From positions 26,971 through 68,417 of the forward strand of contig NZ_JAHVXI010000009.1 of the NCBI RefSeq assembly GCF_021032705.1: a stretch of 41,447 nucleotides of DNA, in the 5' to 3' direction. A program made the position numbers and the translations under genes. The DNA comes from Psychroserpens luteolus (GTDB lineage: Bacteria; Bacteroidota; Bacteroidia; Flavobacteriales; Flavobacteriaceae). The notes beneath the pieces were generated by a model. That model did not search any database. It had not been told where the DNA came from and saw nothing but the letters and a program-made list of their open reading frames with translations. Positions 8,032-16,830 of the stretch are shown one piece after another. How positions within the stretch are numbered: position 1 is the stretch's first letter; every line of letters starts with the position of its first letter.

Positions 8032-8864
8032 TGAAACAGGTGCTTTTCAAAGTTATTGGAATGTCTATCAACATTATTAGTGTATTCTCAACCAAAACGG
8101 CTGGAAAACTTGCTATAAGGCTATTCTCTTCTCCACGTAAAGTAAAACTTAAAGAAATAGAAGTTGATTTCTTACAGACTGCTTATACCGAGGATATCGA
8201 TTATGAAGACTTAAGTATTAGAACCTACCGCTGGCTTGGTAATAAAGAAACTATATTACTGGCTCATGGTTGGGAAAGTAATTCATTTAGATGGAAAGCT
8301 CTAATTGAGAAACTAAAGGGTTTAGATTATAATATTGTCGCTTTAGATGCACCTGCTCATGGCTATTCTACTGGTAAATTATTTAATGCTATTTTATATT
8401 CTGAATGCATTAATATTGTTGCAAAAAAATTTAATGCCAATATAATTATTGGACATTCTGTTGGTGGAATGGCTACTGCTTTTTTTCAGCAGAAATATCA
8501 ATTAGACTCTGTTGAAAAGTTGGTATTACTTGGAGCGCCTTCTAATTTTGTTGGTGTTTTTAGTAGATATGTAAACATGATGAATTATAACAATCGTGTC
8601 TCTAAAAGTATGAATGATATTATACTTGAACGTTTTAATGAAAAACCAGAGTATTTTAATGCTGCTCGTCTATCTGAAAACATAACTGCCGACGGACTCA
8701 TCATTCATGACGAGCTTGATAAGATCATACCTTATAACGATGCAGAAGACTTTAAAAATTTCTACAAAAAATCTAGACTTATAGCCACAAAAGGTTATGG
8801 TCATAGTTTACGTGCAGAAGAAGTAAACAATTATATTCTTGATTTTATTAATACTAATACATGA
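8031..8864 (+). CDS. Alpha/beta hydrolase (277 aa)
   Basis: Alpha/beta hydrolase fold enzyme. The oxyanion region is LLAHGWESNS (about 77-86), the nucleophile elbow GHSVGG at 141-146 gives Ser143, the acid is most likely Asp230 (HDELDKIIPY), and the base is His258 (GYGHSLRAEEV). The triad is therefore complete. The N-terminus (about 1-35) is weakly hydrophobic and lacks a clear cleavage site. It overlaps the upstream cupin gene by one base and the downstream membrane protein by four bases (ATGA), so the three are co-translated. Specific substrate not predictable. Confidence 0.9.
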   Translation: MKQVLFKVIGMSINIISVFSTKTAGKLAIRLFSSPRKVKLKEIEVDFLQTAYTEDIDYEDLSIRTYRWLGNKETILLAHGWESNSFRWKALIEKLKGLDYNIVALDAPAHGYSTGKLFNAILYSECINIVAKKFNANIIIGHSVGGMATAFFQQKYQLDSVEKLVLLGAPSNFVGVFSRYVNMMNYNNRVSKSMNDIILERFNEKPEYFNAARLSENITADGLIIHDELDKIIPYNDAEDFKNFYKKSRLIATKGYGHSLRAEEVNNYILDFINTNT

Positions 8865-9310
8865 CTTTAGGAAAGCCTATTATTTCAATCGCTGTCTTTA
8901 TAGGCATTCTATTATTTAATAAAACAAATCCAAAGGTTTTAAAAGTTATTCTATTAGGCTTTGTTCTAAGTTTTATCTCGTCTGTTTTTAATAAAGATTT
9001 TATTATAGACGTCTCATTTTTAACTTTTGGTTTTCTGACTCTTAGTTTTTTAATCTATGTTGTTTACAATAAACAATGGCTGCCCTCAATTATAGTCGTG
9101 TTTCCATTACTATCGTTCATTTTTAAATCTCAATTTTGGCCCTATGCGTCAGAAATTCAAGCACTAATGGTAGTTCCGATTATTGCTTATGTCATAGCTT
9201 TAAATAACCTTAAGGGTTATAAAAATCAAATTTCAATACTTACGATTTTAGTAGCGTATTCTATTTCCGAAGTCATAAGATTTGTAAACTATTTGATTTC
9301 TGTTAATTAA
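8861..9310 (+). CDS. Small polytopic membrane protein (149 aa)
   Basis: 149 residues, mostly hydrophobic, with about five or six predicted transmembrane helices (for example PIISIAVFIGILLF, VILLGFVLSFISSVF, FLTFGFLTLSFLIYVVY, LPSIIVVFPLLSFIF, IISVNYL-like C-terminal helix). No recognised family. Its ATG lies inside the stop of the hydrolase gene (ATGA overlap), so it belongs to the same operon. The next gene, rluF, has its own promoter box. Confidence 0.8.
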   Translation: MTLGKPIISIAVFIGILLFNKTNPKVLKVILLGFVLSFISSVFNKDFIIDVSFLTFGFLTLSFLIYVVYNKQWLPSIIVVFPLLSFIFKSQFWPYASEIQALMVVPIIAYVIALNNLKGYKNQISILTILVAYSISEVIRFVNYLISVN

Positions 9311-9322
9311 TCTTCGTTTTCA

Positions 9323-9349
9323 TTGTCAGTAATCTTTATTGTACTTTTG
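9323..9349 (+). promoter_or_regulatory. Promoter of rluF (TTG-N16-TACTTTTG)
   Basis: TTG at 9323-9325 and TACTTTTG at 9342-9349, an exact TANNTTTG box with a spacer of 16, slightly short. The box ends four bases before the ATG at 9354, so transcription would begin at or within the start codon and give a leaderless mRNA. Confidence 0.5.
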
Positions 9350-9353
9350 CTTC

Positions 9354-10106
9354 ATGTCTGAACATCTAAAACGAATCAACAAATATTTAAGCGAAGTAGG
9401 TTACTGTTCACGTCGTGAGGCCGACAGACTCATTGAAGCTGGTCGTGTTACGATAAATGGTACTGTACCAGAAATGGGAACTAAAATTGCACCTAATGAC
9501 GAGGTGCGTGTAGATGGTGAATTGATAAAAAACACCAAAGAGGCATTTGTATATCTGGCTTTTAATAAACCCGTTGGTATTGTATGTACTACTGATACTC
9601 GTGTTGAAAAAGATAATATAATTGACTTTATCAATTATCCCAAACGTATTTTTCCAATTGGTCGATTAGATAAACCTAGTGAAGGTTTAATTCTGTTAAC
9701 GGATGATGGTGATATTGTCAATAAAATTTTAAGGGCGAGTAATAATCACGAAAAAGAATACTTCGTTACTGTAGATAAACCAATTTCCCAAACCTTTATC
9801 AATAGAATGTCTGGGGGGATTTATCTAGAAGAATTGGGGCAGACAACCAAAAAATGTGTCGTAAAAAAAATCAATTCACATACCTTTAGCATTATATTAA
9901 CTCAAGGTTTGAATAGGCAAATTCGTCGTATGTGTGATTATTTAACTTATGATGTACAAACATTAAAGCGTGTTCGTATCATGAACATTGAATTAGACAT
10001 GCCTGTTGGTAAATATCGCGAATTGACTTCAGAGGAGTTTAAAGAATTAAGTACACTTTTAGAAGATTCACATAAAACATTTAAGTCGGTAAAATCTAAA
10101 TCTTAG
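9354..10106 (+). CDS. rluF: 23S rRNA pseudouridine(2604) synthase RluF
   Basis: It isomerises a uridine of 23S rRNA to pseudouridine. 250 residues from ATG 9354. The N-terminal S4 RNA-binding domain is RINKYLSEVGYCSRREADRLIEAG region (split here: RINKYLSEVG then READRLIEAGRVTING). The RsuA/RluB/RluE/RluF catalytic motif is GRLDKPSEGL at 103-112, with Asp106 as the catalytic residue. NKILRASNNHEKEYFVTVDK and QGLNRQIRRMC are close to E. coli RluF, which distinguishes it from RluB and RsuA. A TTG at 9339 would add MYFCF, but it overlaps the promoter box and is rejected. Confidence 0.95.
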   Translation: MSEHLKRINKYLSEVGYCSRREADRLIEAGRVTINGTVPEMGTKIAPNDEVRVDGELIKNTKEAFVYLAFNKPVGIVCTTDTRVEKDNIIDFINYPKRIFPIGRLDKPSEGLILLTDDGDIVNKILRASNNHEKEYFVTVDKPISQTFINRMSGGIYLEELGQTTKKCVVKKINSHTFSIILTQGLNRQIRRMCDYLTYDVQTLKRVRIMNIELDMPVGKYRELTSEEFKELSTLLEDSHKTFKSVKSKS

Positions 10107-10122
10107 CATCTTGAAAAATTTC

Positions 10123-10983
10123 ATGAGCAAAACATCAAATTTCAAACTAAGCATCCTTATTATTGCTTTGGTTCTCGTTTTTGCCGTGATTTTTGAAACC
10201 TTTCAGCAAATCTATTTTGTGACTCGATACAACATCGTCGAAAACGTTTCCTTTTTAGATGTTTTGAAAAGTCAGTTAAACAGTTGGGTTATCTGGAGTA
10301 TGATGTCTAGTCTTTTATTTTTCTACACCAAATCTCAATCTACAAAGAAGCTTGATAATATCAAGATTTTTAAATATGCTTTAGTTATTTTCACACTAGT
10401 CGTTCTATGTATTTTTATTATTTCACTTAGCCGACTACTCTACTCAAATGACGATTTCAGTTTTACATTATTAATAAAAGAATACTTTACGTTCTTTATG
10501 TTTCAAAAAGCAACGCTTTACACACTAGGTTATATAGCTATAGCCATGATTTTGCACTTATATTTTGAAAATGAAAAACTACAAATAGAGGTTCAGGAGC
10601 TTTCAGAACTCAAATTAACCAACGCGCGACTTTTTAAAAAATTAAACTCTACAATTGATGAAAAGGCGAAAGTGCTCAATATCAAAATAGGAAATAAACG
10701 TAAAATTATTCCTGTAGAAGACATTAGTTGGATTGAAGCCGATGATTACTGTGTAAAAGTACACACAACAACTAATGGGTCTTATACCATGCGTAGTTCA
10801 TTAAAAGCCTTAGAAGAAAAACTAAGTACTAACTTCTTACGAGTACATAGAAAAGCTATCGTTAATATGTCGTTCGCCAAAGAATTACACATTTCAGGAT
10901 CACCAAATCTTGTCCTCGAAAACGATATGCAAATTCCCGTATCTAAGAGCAACCTAAAAACCGTAAAAGATTTTCTTAATTAG
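10123..10983 (+). CDS. LytTR-family DNA-binding regulator with N-terminal membrane domain
   Basis: 286 residues from ATG 10123 (a TTG at 10111 would add four residues). The N-terminal half has four predicted transmembrane helices (about 8-28, 48-66, 82-104, 125-150). A short coiled-coil-like linker (about 155-180, LQIEVQELSELKLTNARLF) leads to a C-terminal LytTR domain (about 185-286) with IPVEDISWIEADDYCVKVH and FLRVHRKAIVNM, the latter matching the conserved hxRhHRSxhVN core. This is a one-component membrane-anchored regulator without a receiver domain. The targets are unknown; the signalling input is presumably sensed in or through the membrane (inference). Confidence 0.9.
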   Translation: MSKTSNFKLSILIIALVLVFAVIFETFQQIYFVTRYNIVENVSFLDVLKSQLNSWVIWSMMSSLLFFYTKSQSTKKLDNIKIFKYALVIFTLVVLCIFIISLSRLLYSNDDFSFTLLIKEYFTFFMFQKATLYTLGYIAIAMILHLYFENEKLQIEVQELSELKLTNARLFKKLNSTIDEKAKVLNIKIGNKRKIIPVEDISWIEADDYCVKVHTTTNGSYTMRSSLKALEEKLSTNFLRVHRKAIVNMSFAKELHISGSPNLVLENDMQIPVSKSNLKTVKDFLN

Positions 10984-11214
10984 CATTTTGTTAACTCTCT
11001 TTACTGCAAATTAGATACAGCTCTCTGCAATTACTTAACAACCCACTATCTTTTTTCATTGCTTTGAGATAGGTTGATTTTCAATATTAGATATTGAGTT
11101 CAATTGATTTTTTGAATTAGTCTCTCTGGGTCTATATCACATGACTAACTAACTTTTTAAGACAAAGGATAGTGAGAAGGCTCAGATAGACATTAACAAC
11201 TAACACCATATACT

Positions 11215-11787
11215 ATGAAATATCTAGTTTACAGTTTAATTTTCGTATTTACAATAACAGTTCATGCGCAATATGAATATGACGCGTCGGAAAAACATCC
11301 TTACGGACAACCAAACCCCGAAGCTCCAGAACAGATCAAAGATTTTGAAGCTATGATTGGCTCTTGCAATTGCAAATCAACTACTAGAAAGCAAGATGGT
11401 ACTTGGAACGATACAGAAGATATGATTTGGCGATGGAAATATATTATGAACGGCACAGCTGTACAAGATGAAACCTTAAAAGCTGATGGTGCCCATACAG
11501 GTAGTATTAGACAATTTGTTAAAGATAGTAGTAGATGGTATGTACATTTTTTCTCAACCAAGTTTCCTACAGCATCGTTACCAACTTGGGAAGGCAATAA
11601 AACTCAAGACAACAAAATCATCTTGTATCGCGAATCAAAAGCTCCTAACGGCATGGATGGATTTTATAGACTTACTTTCTATGACATGAGTAAAACTGGT
11701 TATAAATGGGCAGGAGAATGGGTAGATACGACTGAAAAAATTGTTTATCCAACATGGAAAATTGAATGCACGAGAAGTGAAGACTAG
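11215..11787 (+). CDS. Secreted DUF1579-like protein (190 aa)
   Basis: Signal peptide MKYLVYSLIFVFTITVHAQ (cleavage after VHAQ). The mature part has FEAMIGSCNCKSTTRKQDGTW and then a lipocalin-like series of strands (WRWKYIMNGTAVQDE, YRLTFYDMSKTGYKWAGEW) resembling DUF1579 proteins. Function unknown. The gap before it (10984-11214) contains an imperfect CTATCT/AGATAG hairpin near 11049-11075 but no convincing promoter. It is followed 6 bp later by the next gene, so 11215-15585 looks like one operon. Confidence 0.82.
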   Translation: MKYLVYSLIFVFTITVHAQYEYDASEKHPYGQPNPEAPEQIKDFEAMIGSCNCKSTTRKQDGTWNDTEDMIWRWKYIMNGTAVQDETLKADGAHTGSIRQFVKDSSRWYVHFFSTKFPTASLPTWEGNKTQDNKIILYRESKAPNGMDGFYRLTFYDMSKTGYKWAGEWVDTTEKIVYPTWKIECTRSED

Positions 11788-11793
11788 GCAATC

Positions 11794-12543
11794 ATGAACT
11801 ATTTTAGAATATGTATTATATCTATTAGTTACTTATCAATAAATTTTATTGGTCAAGCCCAAACCGATAGCATTATAAAACCATCACAAACCAATGTTGA
11901 AATTGAATCCTATACACTAGTTTGGTCGCAAACTGTTATTGAACCTAATGGCACTAAAAGAAAAGGCATTAATACAATGACAGACAAAGTCATTGTTAGT
12001 AATGACAGTATCACTAGATCTATGTATTGGGTAGATACATCAAATAATACATATACCAAAACAGATGTACTAAAACAGTCTACTCTTAAACCCTTATCAA
12101 TTGATATTAGGTGGAATCCAGAATATGTTCAACACACCGATATAATTAATAACACATACATCACCACATCATTAACTAATAGTATCAGCAACTCGAAACT
12201 ATCTATAAACACACTAAATGATAGTGGTTTTACATGGTCTTCTGATGGCTTTGCATTAACAAGCATCCTTAACCGCAATATTGAAGGTACATTTTCAATG
12301 CAAGTCATTCAAGGGCTTCCTAAAAACCCTAAACTTGGTGTAAAATCCTTCAAAATCATTGATACAGAAGTGCTAGACATAAAGAAAATTGGAAAAGTAA
12401 ATACAAAAAAGATTGAAGTCCTTAATAATGGAAATACTCAAACCACTTATTGGCTTTCTTCGTCAAAACCTTATATTGTAAAAGTGATGTTCGAACAAGA
12501 TAATGGTCAAACCACTATATGGAATGTTGAGTCAATCAAATAA
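11794..12543 (+). CDS. Secreted hypothetical protein, DUF3108-like
   Basis: 249 residues with a signal peptide ending in FIGQAQ (about 1-23). The mature protein consists of many beta-type strands: YTLVWSQTVIEPNG, RSMYWVDTSN, FEQDNGQTTIWNVESIK at the C-terminus. The pattern of converting a 'reported' value and a final strand about slope or cost resembles DUF3108 family periplasmic proteins, but the match is only by general appearance. It sits 6 bp after the DUF1579-like gene and 8 bp before the S9 peptidase gene. Confidence 0.7.
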   Translation: MNYFRICIISISYLSINFIGQAQTDSIIKPSQTNVEIESYTLVWSQTVIEPNGTKRKGINTMTDKVIVSNDSITRSMYWVDTSNNTYTKTDVLKQSTLKPLSIDIRWNPEYVQHTDIINNTYITTSLTNSISNSKLSINTLNDSGFTWSSDGFALTSILNRNIEGTFSMQVIQGLPKNPKLGVKSFKIIDTEVLDIKKIGKVNTKKIEVLNNGNTQTTYWLSSSKPYIVKVMFEQDNGQTTIWNVESIK

Positions 12544-12551
12544 CTCAAGCT

Positions 12552-14696
12552 ATGCTAGTACATAAATTAAAATTCTCAATCTTTGTTTCTAGTCTAATGA
12601 TTCTGGCATCTTGCCAAAAAAAACTTCCCAACCCTCAATATCCAGAGAGTAACAAAACACCAATTACCGATACACTTTTTGACCAAGTAATAACAGATAA
12701 TTATAGATGGTTAGAACACTTAAACGCACAAGACACAAAAACATGGATTGACGAACAAGAAGCCTATTACAATAAGCAGTTTTTAAAACACAAAGAGCAC
12801 GTTGATACCATTTTTAAAAGTATGAACGCCTATCAAAACTTCACTTGGCATGAGCCAGTTTTTCAAAAAGCAGGTTATTTTTTTTATAGGAGAAAAGATC
12901 CTCATCGAAAATCAGAAATCATTATTAGGAAAAAAGATTTAAATGATGAAGGAGATATCATATTTGATCCAGAGCAAGAACTCAAAGATAACGAGTCTTT
13001 TTTAGGATTTCATGACGTAAGTAACAATGGTAAATATTTAGCAATATTACCTAATAACGGAAGTTCTTCTTGGCATACCATAAGAATTAAAAATATCGAA
13101 ACAAATACGTATTTAACAGAAGAAATAAACGGAATACAAACTATAGGACCTTCGGGAAATGTGCTTTGGAATGCTGATAGTAGTGGCTTTTTCTATTTAA
13201 GGTTTGATGCACCAGACGTAGAAAACGAACTATCGTCTACGCTGTCAAATGCCAGAATTATGTTTCATAAATTACATACCTCATCTCAAGAAGACATCTT
13301 GGTGTTTAACCAACCTGAAAAACCAGATAATTATTTTATTCCTTACTTAAGTAATAACAAAAAGTATATTATAATTAAAGTTGTAAATTCTGATTCACCA
13401 GGAAATGATATATACTATAAAGAAGTCTCTAAGTTAAAAAGCTCTTCAATAAAGCTTCTTGGTGATTTAAAAGCTCGATTTACATTTGAAGCCTCAGAAG
13501 GGGTAAATTGGTATTTCAGTACAAACTTACATGCGCCAAACAAAAAAATAATCAAGATTAATATTGAAAATCCTTCGCCAAAGCAATGGAAAACTGTTGT
13601 AAATGAGGGCATTCATCCAATGAATACTGTAAATAGAGTTGGTAGCCGTTTTGTGATTAAATATATCATTGATGCACATCAGGAACTGCATGTATTTGAT
13701 TTTGACGGCAACTTTAAGAATCAGATTAATCTACCAAAACTTGGATACATTGTTTTTTACCCTGATCATACCGAATCTCCAGAAACCTTCATAGGGATTT
13801 TTGGACCATTCTTTCCTGCTGAAATCTATAAAATAAACAGCGAAACCTATACTAGCGAATTAATATACCAAGGATTTAAAGAGAATTTGAATGAGACCTA
13901 TCAACTAAAGCAAGTGTTTTACAAAAGTAAAGATGGCACCACAGTTCCTATGTATCTCACTCATAAAAAAGGGATAAAATTAAACTCTAAAAACAAAGTT
14001 CTATTATTTGGCTATGGTGCCTACGGTTCTATTGGCTTTCCTGGATACTCGCCTCAAATTCTACAATGGTTGGATATGGGAGGAATTTATGCCTATGCTA
14101 ATATTAGAGGAGGTGGCGAATATGGTGAGTCATGGCATCAAGGAGGTATAAAACAACATAAACAAAATGCTTTTGACGATTTTAATTCAGCAGCAGAATG
14201 GCTCATAGACAACAACTATACATCACGTAAAATGATAGCTGCTAACGGAATTAGTGCAAGTGGCAGTACAGCAATAACAAGTGTTATGCAACGTCCAGAT
14301 TTATATGGTGCAGCACTTATAAGTGTACCAACCCTAGACCTTACGAGATTTCATCTATTTACTGGTGGAAAAACAAAAATGAACGAATTTGGGAACCCTA
14401 ATGTTGAAGAAGACTTAGTTAACATTTTAAAATATTCACCATATCACAACCTTAACTCTATTGAATGCTTACCGCCTACTATAGTTCAGGTTGGTGAAAA
14501 TGATCAAACGGCAGTTCCTAGTCATGGCTATAAATTTGTAGCTGCTGCACAACAAAACCAGAATTGCAACAATCCTATACTTCTCAAAGTTTCTAGACAA
14601 TCTGGTCATGGTAAGGGTAACACAATTGAAGAAAGAAATTTTACAGAAGCCCAAGAACTTGCTTTCATTTTTAAATACTTATCAAACCATGACTAG
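12552..14696 (+). CDS. Prolyl oligopeptidase family serine peptidase (S9A), lipoprotein
   Basis: It cleaves peptides, probably post-proline, in the periplasm or on the outer membrane. 714 residues, usual for the family. Signal peptide with lipobox LASC, Cys21. Residues about 30-420 form the beta-propeller that gates the active site; the catalytic domain follows. ANIRGGGEYG and KQNAFDDFNSAAEWLI match the S9A consensus. The triad is Ser568 (GISASGS), Asp651 (GENDQTAVPSHGYKF) and His686 (SGHGKG). The nucleophile elbow differs from the common GGSNGG by having Ile and Ala around the serine and Ser for one Gly. The gene overlaps the next one by eight bases. Confidence 0.93.
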   Translation: MLVHKLKFSIFVSSLMILASCQKKLPNPQYPESNKTPITDTLFDQVITDNYRWLEHLNAQDTKTWIDEQEAYYNKQFLKHKEHVDTIFKSMNAYQNFTWHEPVFQKAGYFFYRRKDPHRKSEIIIRKKDLNDEGDIIFDPEQELKDNESFLGFHDVSNNGKYLAILPNNGSSSWHTIRIKNIETNTYLTEEINGIQTIGPSGNVLWNADSSGFFYLRFDAPDVENELSSTLSNARIMFHKLHTSSQEDILVFNQPEKPDNYFIPYLSNNKKYIIIKVVNSDSPGNDIYYKEVSKLKSSSIKLLGDLKARFTFEASEGVNWYFSTNLHAPNKKIIKINIENPSPKQWKTVVNEGIHPMNTVNRVGSRFVIKYIIDAHQELHVFDFDGNFKNQINLPKLGYIVFYPDHTESPETFIGIFGPFFPAEIYKINSETYTSELIYQGFKENLNETYQLKQVFYKSKDGTTVPMYLTHKKGIKLNSKNKVLLFGYGAYGSIGFPGYSPQILQWLDMGGIYAYANIRGGGEYGESWHQGGIKQHKQNAFDDFNSAAEWLIDNNYTSRKMIAANGISASGSTAITSVMQRPDLYGAALISVPTLDLTRFHLFTGGKTKMNEFGNPNVEEDLVNILKYSPYHNLNSIECLPPTIVQVGENDQTAVPSHGYKFVAAAQQNQNCNNPILLKVSRQSGHGKGNTIEERNFTEAQELAFIFKYLSNHD

Positions 14697-15585
14697 CACC
14701 TTTAAAACAGTAGGTTTTACCCTGTTAATTTTAGTTGTTTTCAACACTTTTGGTCAAACCTCTAATGTTCAAAAGGAATCGATAGAGTTTCAATCGACCA
14801 GAGAAGTAACACTTCGTGGTGATCTTTGGATACCTAACAATACTAGCAAAAAAATACCTTTGATTATTGCAGTTCATGGAAGCGGGAAAACTGATAGAAA
14901 TGATAGTTTTATACTTGAAATGGTAAAACATTATACAGCTAATGGTATTGCTGTTTTAACTTATGATAAAAGAGGTGTTGGAAAATCTGATGGCATCTAT
15001 ATTGGAAGTTACAGTAGTGCCATGATAACTTATGCGATTGATGTTATTGCGGCATTTGACAAAATAAAACGTGATGATAGATTCGATTCTAAGAAAATTG
15101 GTGTGTCCGGAATTAGTCAGGCAGGTTTTATCATCCCAATAGTGGTTTCAATTTTAAAAAAAGAGCTCGCTTTCAGTATTATCTATTCTGGCCCAACTGT
15201 GAGTATTTATGAAGAGAATGTTTACAGTAATCTCACAGGTGATGCTAACGGCATACCTACAAAAAACGGTACAGAATTTATAGAAGCTGAAATGAGTAAA
15301 CTAAATTCAGCTGGCTATGATCCTTATCCATTTATTGAAGAAATGACCATTCCCTCTCTTTGGGTTTTTGGAACTCTTGATAAAAACATTCCTGTTTATC
15401 AATCCGTAATTGATTTAAAAGCTATTAAAAAACGATGGAATAGAGATTTTGAATGGAAGTTATTCGAAAATGCAAACCATTCCTTAAAGAAATGTAAAAC
15501 AGGAGGTAGCTGGGAAAAGCCTGTGCCAAATGTGACACATGAACTCGTATTTCCATACGTGATCAATTGGATTAACAATCATTGA
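14689..15585 (+). CDS. Secreted alpha/beta hydrolase
   Basis: 298 residues from ATG 14689 (MTSTFKTVGFTLLILVVF, signal peptide ending near FGQ). An upstream in-frame start inside the peptidase gene would bury the signal peptide, so I chose this one. Motifs: VHGSGKTDRND (about 63-72), YDKRGVGKSDG, nucleophile elbow GISQAG with Ser143, acid Asp231 (FGTLDKNIP), base His264 (ENANHSLKK). The HGSGxTDRN box groups it with the hydrolase at 29418-30347. It overlaps the S9 peptidase by eight bases and is the last gene of the run beginning at 11215. Substrate unknown, possibly esters or peptide products of the neighbour (inference). Confidence 0.9.
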   Translation: MTSTFKTVGFTLLILVVFNTFGQTSNVQKESIEFQSTREVTLRGDLWIPNNTSKKIPLIIAVHGSGKTDRNDSFILEMVKHYTANGIAVLTYDKRGVGKSDGIYIGSYSSAMITYAIDVIAAFDKIKRDDRFDSKKIGVSGISQAGFIIPIVVSILKKELAFSIIYSGPTVSIYEENVYSNLTGDANGIPTKNGTEFIEAEMSKLNSAGYDPYPFIEEMTIPSLWVFGTLDKNIPVYQSVIDLKAIKKRWNRDFEWKLFENANHSLKKCKTGGSWEKPVPNVTHELVFPYVINWINNH

Positions 15586-15662
15586 TCATAAGTAATTTGG
15601 ATAAGTAAATATTTATAATATTAAACTTAAAGCGCAACAAAATATTTACCTTAGCCTTTAAG

Positions 15663-16751
15663 ATGCAACAAACACCTTCTTTTGATACCTGGACATCTGG
15701 ATTCCTATTTGCAGTGGCAATGGGAATCTTTTTATTTTTAATTCTTATAGCTAAAAGAAATAAAAAAAATTACCCAATTGCTTTTTTAGTATTAGCCTTT
15801 TCGGGAATATTATTTGCTTATGTACTCTACTGGACTAAATATGCACGCCAAATCCCTTATTTTAATTCATTCCAGTATATAGGACTTTACTCTGCAGGTC
15901 CATTAATTTACATTTATGTTTCAAACATTTATAATATAAAACTTAAACGTTCTTTTTTCCATTTTGGTTTTAGTTTTTTATGGATTGGTTTGACCTTAAT
16001 ATTTTGGTCTCAGTATCTTTTTAAATACCGTTTAGATTTAAGAGCGCTAGTAAAGTTCTTTTCTAATTATGTGCTAATAATTATGCATTTAATTGGTTAT
16101 CTCTTTGCTATTATGTGGCTTATTAAAAAGAATAATACCACACACACTGAAGTTCAAAAAATAAGACATAAATGGATAAGGGTTTTAATTGTTCTTTATG
16201 CCCTATTCGTGCTGTCATATATCTCGTATTACATACTGATAAACTTTTCTTTTTTTAACAACCAATGGGATTACATGATTTCGGTAAGCATGTCTTTAGC
16301 TATTTATACTATTGGTTATTTTGTATATAAGGAACCACAAATTTTTGATGGTGAATTTATTTCGGAATTATTTTTACCCATAGAAAACAAAAAAGACAGT
16401 TTAGAAGATCATCTTATTAATGAACTTTATAATAATTTAGTGCAATACATTGAAACTGAAAAACCGTTTATTGATAACGATCTAAGGCTAGCAAATTTAG
16501 CAGATCAAGTAGGCTATTCTACACATCTTCTCTCAAAAGTAATTAACAGAAAATCTGGTAAAAATTTCAATCACTTTATAAATGGTTATCGTTTAGTAGA
16601 AGCTGAAAAACTATTAACCTCCTCAGACAACTATAGCGTAAAGACCATTTATTTTGATGTTGGCTTTAACAACAAAGTTACTTTCTATAAGACATTTAAA
16701 GAAAAACATAACTGCACACCAACAGAATACAAAAAGATTCATATGCAGTAA
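15663..16751 (+). CDS. Membrane-anchored AraC-type transcriptional regulator
   Basis: 362 residues. The N-terminal ~230 residues contain about seven hydrophobic helices (about 12-30, 38-57, 75-95, 102-122, 133-150, 170-192, 205-220). The C-terminal ~100 residues form an AraC DNA-binding domain with two helix-turn-helix units: LRLANLADQVGYSTHLLSKVI and VKTIYFDVGFNNKVTFYKTF, ending in CTPTEYKK. This '7TM plus AraC' layout is common in Flavobacteriia, where such proteins act as one-component regulators. The upstream gap holds TACCTTAG (15658 region), one base off the -7 box. A plausible target is the T9SS protein gene that starts 80 bp downstream (inference). Confidence 0.9.
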   Translation: MQQTPSFDTWTSGFLFAVAMGIFLFLILIAKRNKKNYPIAFLVLAFSGILFAYVLYWTKYARQIPYFNSFQYIGLYSAGPLIYIYVSNIYNIKLKRSFFHFGFSFLWIGLTLIFWSQYLFKYRLDLRALVKFFSNYVLIIMHLIGYLFAIMWLIKKNNTTHTEVQKIRHKWIRVLIVLYALFVLSYISYYILINFSFFNNQWDYMISVSMSLAIYTIGYFVYKEPQIFDGEFISELFLPIENKKDSLEDHLINELYNNLVQYIETEKPFIDNDLRLANLADQVGYSTHLLSKVINRKSGKNFNHFINGYRLVEAEKLLTSSDNYSVKTIYFDVGFNNKVTFYKTFKEKHNCTPTEYKKIHMQ

Positions 16752-16830
16752 AAAAAGTAAACAATTATAATTACATACGACATCTAATTTTTTTTCATCT
16801 TTTTTTGAGTAAAATCAAAAAACTACCATT

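Noticed and set aside
9339-9353. TTG start for rluF giving MYFCF before MSEHLK
   Set aside because: The TTG precedes an exact TACTTTTG promoter box within the extension; the family starts near the S4 domain at ATG 9354.
14608-14688. Upstream start of the second hydrolase inside the S9 peptidase gene
   Set aside because: It would place 27 residues before a clear signal peptide; ATG 14689 gives the normal eight-base coupled overlap.
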